NCBI GenBank assembly: GCA_964491265.1
Contig: CAZBFP010000001.1
Location: 248,001-312,000, forward strand
From: JBBAGC01 sp964491265
GTDB lineage: Bacteria; Spirochaetota; UBA4802; UBA5550
Direction of reading: 5' to 3'
Length of the DNA stretch: 64,000 bases
Part shown: piece after piece, positions 1-8,490 of the stretch
Numbering within the stretch: the first letter of the stretch is position 1
How the letters are laid out: the number at the start of each line of letters is the position of its first letter
The notes under the pieces: generated by a model
Told to the model about the DNA's origin: nothing
The model's input: only the letters and a program-made list of their open reading frames with translations
Databases searched by the model: none
Position numbers and translations under genes: made by a program

Positions 1-2547
1 CGATGGAGGTGTTATATCCTTAAAAGACTCGCTCCTGCTCTCCCTTATTGAGATAGTCCCCTTATGACTGCTGTAGCTGTGATTCAGCGGAGCATACTCA
101 TGAGAGTGGGGAAGCGGCTCCCTGCTGTTTGCAAGTCTCGCATCATCAGCCTGAACAGCCAGTCTGCTCCCGCTTTCACCATTACGGGCAAGACGTACAA
201 TTCCGTAAGAATCTTCTGTTGAATTCTGAAGTCTTTTATCATTCCCCTGGACAACAACTCCTGCACTATCCTCACCATCTTCAGCAAGCTCAACTATGCC
301 GCATGAAATTGTTGTTGCTTTACGCAGTCTTTTATCATTCCCCTGGACAGCACTGAGCTGTTCCTCGCTGCCGTCAGGTGCAAATTTCATTATACCCTTT
401 GAAGTTTCTGTGGCGTCCTTAAGCCTCCGGTCATTACCCTGTACAACAACACCCGGTTTCTCCTCTCCATCCTCTGCAAGCTCAACAATACCTCTGGTTT
501 CACTGGTAGCATCCTTAAGTCTCCGGTCATTACCCTGTACAGCAACACCCGGCCTTTCCTCGCCATCTTCAGCAAGCTCAACTATACCCTTATTGTCAGT
601 GGTGGCATCTTTAAGCCTCCGGTCATTACCCTGTACAACCACACCCGGCCTTTCCTCGCCATCTTCAGCAAGCTCAACTATGCCGCATGAAATTGTTGTT
701 GCTTTACGCAGTCTTTTATCATTCCCCTGGACAGCACTGAGCTGTTCCTCGCTGCCGTCAGGTGCAAATTTCATTATACCCTTTGAAGTTTCTGTGGCGT
801 CCTTAAGCCTCCGGTCATTACCCTGTACAACAACACCCGGTCTCTCTTCGCCATCCTCTGCAAGCTCAACTATACCCTTACAGTCAGTGGTGGCATCTTT
901 AAGCCTCCGGTCATTACCCTGTACAGCAACACCCGGCCTCTCTTCGCCATCTTCCGCAAGCTCAACTATACCTTTGGTTTCACTGGTGGCATCCTTAAGT
1001 CTCCGGTCATTACCCTGTACAACCACAGACGCGCTGTCCTCTCCATCCTCTGCAAGCTCAACTATACCTTTGCTCCCGGTAGTCGCATCTTTAAGTCTTT
1101 TATCCCCGGCTGCAGGGACTGCATCATCGGCGATCTCCCCATCCTCAGCAATACGTACAATACCCTTACTGAACCTGGTGGCATCCTTTAAACGCCTGTC
1201 ATTCCCCTGTACAACCGCCCCCTGTAAATTTTCACCATCAGATGCAAGAATGCAGATACCGTGGGATAGGGTAGTTCCCTTTTGAAGCCTCACATCATTC
1301 CCCGATACAACCGAATGCTCCTTATATTCACCGTCAGGACAAATCTTAACAATACCGAAATTATCCTCACCTGCATGCTGAAGCCTTGAGTCATTTGACT
1401 GGACTACAGCATCCGGGTTGGTTTCCCTGTTATAGGCAAGCCTGACAATCCCGGGTTTCAGCTCCGAAGCTGGTTTAATTCTTTTGTCATCAGACTGCAC
1501 AGCAAGCCCCGGTGAAGATTCACCGTCATTTGCAAAGCGCACAATACCTTTAAACACATTGGAAGCGTCTCTCAGCCTGCTGTCCGATGACTGAACAACC
1601 GCACCTGGAAGACTTTCTCCATCTCTGGCAAGCCTCACCATCCCTGCGTTGAAAATTGAAGCATGAGGGGTAATGTTCCCTATATTGTGGGTATGATCAT
1701 TTAATTCTAATGCTGAAAAAACTGACACTTCAGCAATTCTTATTCCGAATTTCCTGTTTACAAACTGTTTCCCCGCAGCTTCAAATCGCACATATCGCGC
1801 TGCAGTAATACCTGTGTTCCAGAAGTATCTCTTATTATTCTCCGCCTCAAACCCTTTTTCATAAAAAAGAGTTATCCATACTTCATTATCAATAGAAGTT
1901 TCAACATGAAAATTCTCCGGGAATCCCTCTGTAGATGATCCCAGAATAACCCTGTTTATACTGCATACCTTCCCCAGATCAATATTTACAAATTCATTTG
2001 AACTGTTGCTCTTTAGTTCAGATTCCCAGCATAATCTGTTATCCTTTTTAATGAGGTTTTCTGCACCATTCCCTGAGCTCCATGAACTTGCAGAAATACC
2101 CAACGCACCGTTAATTCCGGCTTCGAATAGACCTATCTCGGAAAAATACTGCGAACCTGATACAGCAGGCTCAGTAATAACAAATTTGATATACTTAACA
2201 ACAGTAAGTGGTATTACAATGTCATAATCTCTTACTTCAAGGGATGTATTTGACTCAGAATAGAGCAGGCACCACTCTTCAGCATTCATGCTCCCTTCTA
2301 TTCTGAAACTCCCGGGGAAAACCGAGGGCCCCTTCTGGGAAACTTTAATCCTGAAAGAATCCACAGGTACTGGTTCTTCGTAGTTTATAACTACAAATTC
2401 TTTAATAGGAGCACTCCTTTTTTTAGTACTCCAGTAGCCGGGAATATCGAGGATTTTCTCAGCAGTACAGGATTCATCATCACTGCTTGAACTTAGATGA
2501 ATTGAACCTTTATGATATCGCTTCTCTGTTATATTTATATACTCCAT
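1..2547 (-). CDS. Discoidin-like / phage tail-fibre-repeat surface protein (C-terminus outside window)
   Basis: One uninterrupted frame of 849 codons runs from ATG 2547 to the window edge, so the C-terminus is missing. A GGAG lies a few bases before the start. Residues about 1-145 and 150-300 look like two discoidin (F5/8 type C) beta-sandwich domains; the second has the usual pattern ending in ARYVRFEA. Residues 301-812 are 16 tandem 32-residue repeats of the type KGIVELAEDGEERPGVVVQG then NDRRLKDAT, matching the phage tail-fibre repeat style. After the repeats comes EPLPHSHEYAPL with His-rich linkers, as in tail fibres. No signal peptide is visible. The role is probably glycan or surface binding, as an adhesin or a tail-fibre-like tip, but no tail genes are nearby. 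Long opposite-strand frames here are shadows of the repeats. Confidence 0.85.
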   Translation of the reverse strand, partial: MEYINITEKRYHKGSIHLSSSSDDESCTAEKILDIPGYWSTKKRSAPIKEFVVINYEEPVPVDSFRIKVSQKGPSVFPGSFRIEGSMNAEEWCLLYSESNTSLEVRDYDIVIPLTVVKYIKFVITEPAVSGSQYFSEIGLFEAGINGALGISASSWSSGNGAENLIKKDNRLCWESELKSNSSNEFVNIDLGKVCSINRVILGSSTEGFPENFHVETSIDNEVWITLFYEKGFEAENNKRYFWNTGITAARYVRFEAAGKQFVNRKFGIRIAEVSVFSALELNDHTHNIGNITPHASIFNAGMVRLARDGESLPGAVVQSSDSRLRDASNVFKGIVRFANDGESSPGLAVQSDDKRIKPASELKPGIVRLAYNRETNPDAVVQSNDSRLQHAGEDNFGIVKICPDGEYKEHSVVSGNDVRLQKGTTLSHGICILASDGENLQGAVVQGNDRRLKDATRFSKGIVRIAEDGEIADDAVPAAGDKRLKDATTGSKGIVELAEDGEDSASVVVQGNDRRLKDATSETKGIVELAEDGEERPGVAVQGNDRRLKDATTDCKGIVELAEDGEERPGVVVQGNDRRLKDATETSKGIMKFAPDGSEEQLSAVQGNDKRLRKATTISCGIVELAEDGEERPGVVVQGNDRRLKDATTDNKGIVELAEDGEERPGVAVQGNDRRLKDATSETRGIVELAEDGEEKPGVVVQGNDRRLKDATETSKGIMKFAPDGSEEQLSAVQGNDKRLRKATTISCGIVELAEDGEDSAGVVVQGNDKRLQNSTEDSYGIVRLARNGESGSRLAVQADDARLANSREPLPHSHEYAPLNHSYSSHKGTISIRESRSESFKDITPPS
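112..1647 (-). repeat. 16 tandem 96-bp coding repeats
   Basis: Sixteen in-frame 96-bp units encode residues 301-812 of the left-edge protein. Each has a GIV-x-LA-x-DGE core, a VVQGNDxRL core and a linker. The first six units (1072-1647) have diverged, while units 7-14 are much more alike, suggesting recent expansion of the middle. A 183-bp block at 275-457 is identical to 659-841, exactly 384 bp (four units) away, so a four-unit block was duplicated or gene-converted. Confidence 0.9.
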
Positions 2548-2576
2548 CTCATCTCCAGTAGATTAACAATAAAATC

Positions 2577-2650
2577 TCAGTGTTAATTCCTTAACTTTTA
2601 TTTGGAATAAAATGCTCTAATATCTCCGCCGCCGCATGCGGCTGGGATAT
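2577..2650 (+). repeat. R2 dispersed palindromic repeat, copy a (decayed right half)
   Basis: The left arm TCAGTGTTAATTCCTTAAC is followed by a GC-rich palindrome (CCGCCGCCGCATGCGGC). The same left arm occurs at 25987 and, inverted, at 61063. The right arm beyond 2650 is barely recognisable. It lies just upstream of the tail-fibre-like gene, in the gap after the 2673-4343 operon. Confidence 0.7.
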
Positions 2651-2672
2651 AAAAAAATCAATATACTTATTT

Positions 2673-3080
2673 CTATTGAACATAAAAAGTTCTGTAGAAA
2701 CTGATATAAAGAATGGCTGCAAAACATATTCTCATTGCAGAATCAAAATAAATGAGCTGCTTTATACTTTCCGGTTTCATATCTTTTTCCGCTTCAGAAA
2801 ACACTCCCCTTATTTTTTCCGGATATATCAATACAAAGGGTCCTGTTAAAACAATTATCAATCCAATAGCGAAAAGAATTCCGGAAAAATGCCCCTTATA
2901 GATAGTCAAGGGGAATCCAGCTGCAATCAGGAAAAGACCATGAATATAAAAATACCGGTTCCATGTCCATCTCTTCCATAATCTGTAGGACCTGCCCGGA
3001 GCGATCAGTTCTGTCAACCCGATAAGAATCTGTATAGAGGCTAGCAGAAAAATAAAATATTTAAACAGTAAATTTTCCAA
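2673..3080 (-). CDS. Small integral membrane protein, unknown
   Basis: 135 residues with about four hydrophobic segments (near residues 6-27, 43-60, 65-86 and 111-130) and a basic WKRWTWNRYF loop. I do not recognise the family. The gene overlaps the end of the upstream alpha/beta hydrolase by 20 bases, so the two are very likely cotranscribed and translationally coupled. It is the last gene of a three-gene minus-strand operon. Confidence 0.7.
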   Translation of the reverse strand: MENLLFKYFIFLLASIQILIGLTELIAPGRSYRLWKRWTWNRYFYIHGLFLIAAGFPLTIYKGHFSGILFAIGLIIVLTGPFVLIYPEKIRGVFSEAEKDMKPESIKQLIYFDSAMRICFAAILYISFYRTFYVQ

Positions 3081-3804
3081 GCCAGTTATTTATCCTTTCT
3101 CTAATAATACTCAAATGAGACTCACCGGTTAAATTATGATCTCCATCTGCAATAAGAACCGGTTCAAATGGTCCCTTTAAGAGTCCCTTAAGCACTTCAA
3201 AATTCTCTATACTCACAATATTGTCAAGCATACCATGAATTATCAGAACAGGAGCAGTGATCTTTTCTGCAGCAGCAGCTATATCAAGATTTTTAAGCTC
3301 ATGAATAAAACTTTTTTTAACATCCACCCCGGAAATGCTTACCATATCATTGCCCTTTTCTTGAACAGCACCTTCCCGGAGCAGCCCGGTCAGGTAAACA
3401 GGTGTGGCAATAAGGATTAATGACTCAAATAAAGTATTCCCCCTGGAAGCAGCAAGTATCGAAACAACTCCACCCATACTTGAACCTAAAAGATGAATCT
3501 TCTCTATCCCCTTTTTTTTAAAAACCTCAACCCCCCTCAAAAGATCATCAACTTCCTGAAGGATAGAAATATCGGCAATATCCCCGGGAGATTCTCCGGA
3601 AAAGGTGAAATCAAAAGTCATGAGGGTATAACCCGCATTTACTATATCCTCAGCCATATTAGTAATTTTATACCCATCCTTGCTTGAAAAAAGGCCATGG
3701 CTGAAAAGAACCCCCCTCTTCCCGATTTCATCTTTGTAATATAGCCTGGAAGGAAGATCAAGACCTGTTGAATTGGTAAATGCGAATTCCTCTATAATCA
3801 TCAT
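3061..3804 (-). CDS. Alpha/beta hydrolase
   Basis: 247 residues with the alpha/beta-hydrolase fold. The nucleophile elbow is GSSMG with Ser109, the oxyanion-hole region is FSHGLF (residues 34-39), and the likely acid and base are Asp194 (HGMLDNIV) and His223 (GDHNL). It has no signal peptide, so it probably acts in the cytoplasm as an esterase, lipase or peptidase of unknown substrate. Its start overlaps the stop of the upstream lipoprotein gene by 4 bases, and its end overlaps the next gene by 20. Confidence 0.85.
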   Translation of the reverse strand: MMIIEEFAFTNSTGLDLPSRLYYKDEIGKRGVLFSHGLFSSKDGYKITNMAEDIVNAGYTLMTFDFTFSGESPGDIADISILQEVDDLLRGVEVFKKKGIEKIHLLGSSMGGVVSILAASRGNTLFESLILIATPVYLTGLLREGAVQEKGNDMVSISGVDVKKSFIHELKNLDIAAAAEKITAPVLIIHGMLDNIVSIENFEVLKGLLKGPFEPVLIADGDHNLTGESHLSIIRERINNWLGKFTV

Positions 3805-4343
3805 CCCCCCTCTCTGGTGAGACGCACAAGGGGCTCAAAAAAACCTTCAGAGCTGTTATGGTCAATAAATATCTGAACCGGCCTAAGCTCCATAATGGTT
3901 CTGCCGCTTCTTTCAAAAATTCTTGAATGAAAAATAAAATAGGAGGATTTTACATCAACAAAACCGCTGGTAAGATTAAGACCTGTAACACGCTCCTCCC
4001 TTTTCATGCCTGAAACATTAATCCGCAGGTTATCCCCCTCTTCAAGAGTATAGACACCCTTAAAAATAAGGGAACTGCTGTTTAAATAAAGAATCACAAC
4101 CGCCTTATAATTGTTACCAAGTCTGAAGGAGTATCCGTAATTGTCTCCATATCTTAAATCCCAGCTCCCCTTAATTGAATTAAAGTTAACCGGCACAACA
4201 TCTGAACTTATAACCTGTTCCGGTTTATAATCGTCCTTCTCCTCTTCAACTGCCACCTCCCCCTTTTCACTGACGCCGCAGGCGAAAATCAGGAGCAGAA
4301 AGGTGAGATTAATAATTATTGAAATCCATTTTTTAAAAGGCAT
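3801..4343 (-). CDS. Putative lipoprotein, unknown
   Basis: The signal sequence MPFKKW then a hydrophobic stretch ends in LLIFAC, a relaxed spirochaete-type lipobox with Cys22 from the chosen start. A longer frame from ATG 4382 adds 13 polar residues without a ribosome-binding site, so the start with GGGAAAG upstream at 4343 is preferred. The mature part has an acidic linker (EEEKDD), then a domain rich in beta strands that may be a lipocalin-like fold, from pattern only. It is the first gene of the operon with the hydrolase and the membrane protein. Confidence 0.7.
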   Translation of the reverse strand: MPFKKWISIIINLTFLLLIFACGVSEKGEVAVEEEKDDYKPEQVISSDVVPVNFNSIKGSWDLRYGDNYGYSFRLGNNYKAVVILYLNSSSLIFKGVYTLEEGDNLRINVSGMKREERVTGLNLTSGFVDVKSSYFIFHSRIFERSGRTIMELRPVQIFIDHNSSEGFFEPLVRLTREGG

Positions 4344-4467
4344 ACACTTTCCCGGGTAACATTTTTCTTTCTCAGATATCATACTATAAAGTCTGTGTCA
4401 ATTATCATTTAATGTAATTGACAAATAGGGGGGAATCTATTTTAAGTAGAACCTTACTTATACTGCA

Positions 4468-4817
4468 GGGGACGATCTGGTTTCGACTGCATTGATGGGT
4501 CAATGGTTGCATGTCGAGTGTGCTGTCATCTCGTAAAAATGGCAGAAAAAATATAAACGCAGAAAATAATTTTGCATTAGCAGCGTAGTTGCTGCTATGT
4601 CCCTGTTTCATCCTCTCCTCTGGGGGTTGCAGGGGCATCAAATTACAGGGGATAGCCCGAGTCATTTCCTCCGCGATGAAGGCGAAACTAAAGGTGGATC
4701 GGCTTACAATATGGTGCCTGTTTCCGGATTGGCAAGCTTAAATTAAACAAACAGGATAAGCATGTAGAAGCCATTGTTCTGTGATGTAGAACGCGGGTTC
4801 GAGTCCCGCCGTCTCCA
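4468..4817 (+). ncRNA. ssrA: Transfer-messenger RNA (tmRNA)
   Basis: The 5' end GGGGACGATCTGGTTTCGAC and the 3' end GGTTCGAGTCCCGCCGTCTCC form the tRNA-like acceptor and T arm (GGGGAC pairs with GTCTCC). The tag reading frame ends NAENNFALAA followed by TAG at 4586-4588, the usual ALAA degradation tag; the resume codon is probably near 4553-4559. The CCA end is not encoded after the discriminator A at 4817. tmRNA rescues stalled ribosomes together with SmpB. A TTGACA at 4418-4423 may be its -35 box, but no good -10 at the right distance is clear. Confidence 0.97.
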
Positions 4818-4861
4818 ATCAAAAGCCTTAAGGGTGGAGACAAAAACTAATTTAAAAAAGA

Positions 4862-5659
4862 TCAGGCTAAGGATTTTAAAGCAGTCCGGCCGTCATCAGT
4901 GAGAGCAACATAAACAAGCCCGTCATTTGAATTGCTGCTGTACTCCACAATCCCGAAATGTTTAAACCATGTTAGAAGATAAAAATCGAGGAATGAGATC
5001 ATAAAAAAATCATTTCTTGCACATATCCCGGTTACTTCAAAAAAGTCATTAGCCAGCGCTTCAATACTTACAGCAGAATAAGAGCCTGAAAGGAGCTCAG
5101 CAAGTGCATACCTGTTTTCATGAAGGGCTTGTGCAGCCTCAGGTGATGAGGGGAAAATTGCCTTCCAGTCCAGCTCATTCCAGAAAGAATTAAAAAGCCT
5201 TCTGTAAAGCCTTTCACCGGTTAAACCTTTTTCAGCAGAGACAATATTATTCTCATCCAGATATATGATGCCGCTTTCTTCAAGAATATGAACAGACTGC
5301 TTCAGATAGATTACCAGAAGATCCCTCTCCTGAACAGAAGAATTAAGACGGATAAGTTCATCAGCACATCGGGAATAAAATTCCTCGCCGAAGATCCGGT
5401 TGTCAAGTGCTGTTATTTTTTCAGCGCAGACCCTCTCAATTAGAAATCCGGCAAGAGTGAGAGCAAAACAATTTTTAAATCTCATGGGGTTACTGTATAA
5501 ATTCCCGGGAACAGCAGAATAAAATTTTGTAACAGCATCAAACAAATGAAGGTCATTGCTGCGGTTCTTCTGATTTTCGCCGGGAACAGTCCCTTTGAAA
5601 AAATAAGACAAACTTCCGGTTCCCGGTTTTACTGTCCTGTTCGGTTTATAATATATCAT
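4862..5659 (-). CDS. Hypothetical protein
   Basis: 265 residues, mostly helical, with no signal peptide or membrane segment. The C-terminal about 90 residues (FFEVTGICARNDFFM to DDGRTALKSLA) have the look of a winged-helix tail, since DDGRTAL resembles the end of transcription-regulator wings, but this is only an impression. It stands alone between tmRNA and the flagellin-like gene. The ribosome-binding site is weak, so the start is uncertain. Confidence 0.6.
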   Translation of the reverse strand: MIYYKPNRTVKPGTGSLSYFFKGTVPGENQKNRSNDLHLFDAVTKFYSAVPGNLYSNPMRFKNCFALTLAGFLIERVCAEKITALDNRIFGEEFYSRCADELIRLNSSVQERDLLVIYLKQSVHILEESGIIYLDENNIVSAEKGLTGERLYRRLFNSFWNELDWKAIFPSSPEAAQALHENRYALAELLSGSYSAVSIEALANDFFEVTGICARNDFFMISFLDFYLLTWFKHFGIVEYSSNSNDGLVYVALTDDGRTALKSLA

Positions 5660-5818
5660 TATTTTATTTCTGCATCACACAATAATAGTTTCTCCGGCGG
5701 ACGCCAGAGATTATGAAAGCCAAAAAAATTTAAGGTAAGAACTGATGACTAATATATAAAGCAACCTACAATGAAAATTAATATAAAGTCAAGATAAATT
5801 TTAGCACACACTTTTTTT

Positions 5819-6505
5819 TTACGCCATTGTCAGATTACCCGCAATCTCCGGACTCAAATTTCCCTGGGCAGTGAGAGCCCCGGCCGCGTTGTTCACGATC
5901 TCACGAGACATATTTCCGGCTGCCGGCATCACTGCACCGCCATCCGCTCTTATCTCCTCTGTCCTGAAATCTGAATAAAAGGCATCAATACTTCTGCTCA
6001 TCTGATCAGACACTTCATTAAGATTCTCCGAAATGTCGGCAAATACCTGCGGATCAACCCTCTCCCTGTTTAGAAGATTTTCGCCGTATTCCCTGATCCG
6101 GTTAAACTGCTCAGCAACAACAACCTCTCCCCCCCCCTGATTCCGGAGCTGAGGATTCACAGGCGGTGCAACCATTCCGCCGTAATCAGCAATGTCCCCT
6201 GAAATAGACGATACCTGATTTTTTACTTCAACAGTATCAATTCTCCCGGTTGTGAATGCTTCACTTGCAGCGGATTGAAGCCTTGCGGAAATAGTAATAG
6301 CCTTCTGAATCAGATCTCTTGATACCTGGGCAATAATAAGAGCATCAAGCTGCGCCCTGTCCCGCTGAATACCCCTTATTACCTGATTCTGGATCTGCGA
6401 ATCTGAAGTCCGGTTATCCGGTTTTGATAAAATGACGGGATTCCCACCCGGATTAATATCCGGTACCCGTCTGTTCAGTAAATTAACATCCGATGTTATT
6501 TTCAT
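5819..6505 (-). CDS. Short flagellin-like protein
   Basis: 228 residues with a strong ribosome-binding site (GGGAGGGGG). The C-terminal end, NNAAGALTAQGNLSPEIAGN, resembles the conserved D0 end of flagellins (usually ...LAQANLxPQxVLxLL). The middle helices QIQNQVIRGIQRDRAQLDAL and LIQKAITISARLQ look like a reduced N-terminal coiled-coil. The standard flagellin N-terminal motif is absent, so this is not an ordinary filament subunit. It could be a flagellin-derived or secreted coiled-coil protein. A run of nine G (positions 6129-6137) lies within the coding frame. Confidence 0.6.
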   Translation of the reverse strand: MKITSDVNLLNRRVPDINPGGNPVILSKPDNRTSDSQIQNQVIRGIQRDRAQLDALIIAQVSRDLIQKAITISARLQSAASEAFTTGRIDTVEVKNQVSSISGDIADYGGMVAPPVNPQLRNQGGGEVVVAEQFNRIREYGENLLNRERVDPQVFADISENLNEVSDQMSRSIDAFYSDFRTEEIRADGGAVMPAAGNMSREIVNNAAGALTAQGNLSPEIAGNLTMA

Positions 6506-6624
6506 AATTATACCCCCTCCCTGGTATAATGCCCGAATTCAGTATAGCAATATTTCATGTATAATGTCAAATTTTTTTGCTCTATTCTGGTTATTCATCA
6601 ATAATTTTATCAGGAGACTATACC

Positions 6625-6767
6625 GGGGTAGTCGTAGAATTTTAGGGGGGAAAGTCTGTCATTCCGGCCGAAGTGATAACGTAGTGCCGGAATCTCCTGA
6701 AAGAATCAAGGATATGAGATTCCCGCATACGCGGGAATGACAATACCACCAAAATCCTACCGCTACC
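6625..6767 (+). repeat. R3 MITE-like palindromic repeat, copy a
   Basis: A 143-bp element with imperfect terminal inverted repeats (GGTAGTCGTAGAATTTT against GGTAGCGGTAGGATTTT) and two inner hairpins, GTCATTCCGG...CCGGAAT and CCCGCATACGCGGG. It is flanked by TATACC on both sides (6619-6624 and 6768-6773), which looks like a target-site duplication. A second copy is at 13241. Together with the inverted repeat at 6817 it fills most of the 360-bp gap 6506-6867. Confidence 0.8.
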
Positions 6768-6816
6768 TATACCAGTAAATCATCAAAGAAAGGATTTTAA
6801 TTGACCTTTTGGACAT

Positions 6817-6848
6817 TATGTTCCATACTCACACAACTATGGAACATA
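6817..6848 (+). promoter_or_regulatory. Inverted repeat overlapping a likely promoter
   Basis: Perfect 11-bp arms TATGTTCCATA and TATGGAACATA are separated by 10 bases and sit 19 bases before the start of the vWA-like gene. A TTGACC at 6801-6806 with CATACT 17 bases later (6824-6829) would place the promoter over the left arm, so this could be an operator. A hairpin in the leader is the alternative. Confidence 0.45.
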
Positions 6849-6867
6849 ACCAGAGGCACATAAGACC

Positions 6868-8490
6868 ATGTCACTTATAAAACAGAGTATCGCATTACTT
6901 ATCTTTTTCTTAACAGCCATCCCCCTCTATTCATCAATGGCTGTTCTTCCCTACCGGATCTCACCGGGTATTGCTATTTCACCGGAAGAGTATTCAAAAC
7001 TTCTCTCTGTTACAGCCCTCCTGGTTAAAGAGATAGAAATACAGTCCCCTCATGAAACCGCAATCGGGCTCAGAGAGCTTGGCATTAAGCCTGAATCTCT
7101 ATCTGCTGAAGACCTGGATATTTTCGGGATGAAGTATAATCTGTCATATCTGCTCATCGGCACCCTTACCAGAAAAAGCGGAAGCTTTGTATCGGAGAAT
7201 ATCCTCTACTCTGTAAAGGGGAAGCAGATAATATCGAGAACCACCTCATCAGACAGGGATATCTTCCGTACTGCGGAGAAAAGCATAAGATCATCCCTTA
7301 TCAGCACCGCCAACATTACCACCGGCACATGGGAGAGTGAAGCTGATATTGCAATACTTATAGATTTTTCCTACAGAATCAACAGCAAATGGGATGATAT
7401 CAAAAAAGCAATCTCTCACTTCACCTCAGAACTTATTGAAAAAAATGGTATAAATACCCGCATATACATTCTCCCCTACTCTGACAGAAGATCCTTTGAA
7501 AGCGCAAAGATATATATTAATTCGATTACAGAGCTGAGAAAGGGACTCGATTCAATCAGACCGGCAGGGTCGCCTGACAAAAACAACCTGGCAAAAGTAC
7601 TGAACTATTCAATAGGGAATATTAAATGGCGCCCCTCAGCCATAAAAAAAATTATTATTATAAACTCTTCACCTGCAGATGGACTAAGCTTCCCTGAGAA
7701 GTTCGCATTTGAAGCTAAAAAGAAAAAAATACAGATTAATACAATAAACGGTTTCGCAATAGAAAACCGCAAAAGCGATCTTGAGCGCCTCTCCGATATT
7801 ACGGGCGGCTCAAACTTCAGCGTGGTATACCAGCAGTCAGCCTATGACACCTCCGGTGCAAGACACGAAATATACCTGGAAAGAACCAGGATTTACACCT
7901 CTGCAGCTCTGCTCAACCAATGGCAAAAGGGTGTAATCACTTCCCCTGGAGGAACAGGAGTTGTTTCATCACCGGAAGAGATTTATATGAGCAGAATAAA
8001 GCCCTCGCCTGAAAGCATGACCGAAATTCTTTCAGAGTCTTTAAACATAAAAATCCTGCAGAAAGAGCCGATAAAAACAAACCTTAATTATCTGTTCAGT
8101 TCAATTTCATCCAATATCAGCAGAGAGAGCTCCGCGCCTTTTTCCGGGAAAGCGCTGATATACTCAGGGAATATCCCTATATGGATTAAGATTCCGGGTG
8201 AAAAACTAATGACGCAATTTGAAAACCTGGAACAGAAAGGATTCTATCATACAGCTCCTTTTTTTGTAAGAAGAGCGCCATCAGAACCTATGGGGATAGA
8301 GCTTATCCCGCTGGAGAAAAATATTGAGAAAGGCTATATACCTCAAATCGGCATAGCAGATACAGGGGAAATTATAAAAAAAAGTGAGCAATACACTACA
8401 GGGGGTATAGGCTCACCCCCTGTCTGGTTCATTGAATTTAAGGTTGAAAGAACCGAAAGGTTCGGCCGGAAAAGAGATATAAGGGATTAA
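6868..8490 (+). CDS. Exported von Willebrand A-like domain protein
   Basis: 540 residues. The N-terminus (MSLIKQSIALLIFFLTAIPL) is a signal peptide. Next comes a segment starting MAVLPYRISPG that resembles the N-terminal fold of periplasmic or outer-membrane assembly proteins of the CsgG/TolB-N kind. Residues about 160-330 look like a vWA fold: ADIAILIDFSYRI carries a degenerate MIDAS (D-x-S with the third position lost), then alternating strands and helices (KKIIIINSSPADG). The C-terminal part is unassigned. Probably periplasmic or surface-exposed. It ends by overlapping the convergent purH gene by 4 bases. Confidence 0.65.
   Translation: MSLIKQSIALLIFFLTAIPLYSSMAVLPYRISPGIAISPEEYSKLLSVTALLVKEIEIQSPHETAIGLRELGIKPESLSAEDLDIFGMKYNLSYLLIGTLTRKSGSFVSENILYSVKGKQIISRTTSSDRDIFRTAEKSIRSSLISTANITTGTWESEADIAILIDFSYRINSKWDDIKKAISHFTSELIEKNGINTRIYILPYSDRRSFESAKIYINSITELRKGLDSIRPAGSPDKNNLAKVLNYSIGNIKWRPSAIKKIIIINSSPADGLSFPEKFAFEAKKKKIQINTINGFAIENRKSDLERLSDITGGSNFSVVYQQSAYDTSGARHEIYLERTRIYTSAALLNQWQKGVITSPGGTGVVSSPEEIYMSRIKPSPESMTEILSESLNIKILQKEPIKTNLNYLFSSISSNISRESSAPFSGKALIYSGNIPIWIKIPGEKLMTQFENLEQKGFYHTAPFFVRRAPSEPMGIELIPLEKNIEKGYIPQIGIADTGEIIKKSEQYTTGGIGSPPVWFIEFKVERTERFGRKRDIRD

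Noticed and set aside
296..1285. Plus-strand 329-codon open frame rich in Ser and Leu
   Set aside because: It is the antisense shadow of the tandem 96-bp repeats; the true gene is on the minus strand with a start, ribosome-binding site and recognisable domains.
1..2547. Prophage remnant
   Set aside because: Apart from the fibre-like repeats no phage gene is visible; the flanking genes are ordinary chromosomal ones. A phage cluster left of the window cannot be excluded.
4405..4665. Minus-strand 86-codon frame
   Set aside because: It lies inside the tmRNA gene.
6129..6137. Run of nine C (nine G on the coding strand) in the flagellin-like gene as a phase-variation switch
   Set aside because: Runs of seven to eight G also occur in hemA (about 19870) and feoB (about 23149), so such tracts are common in this genome and not specific to a surface gene.
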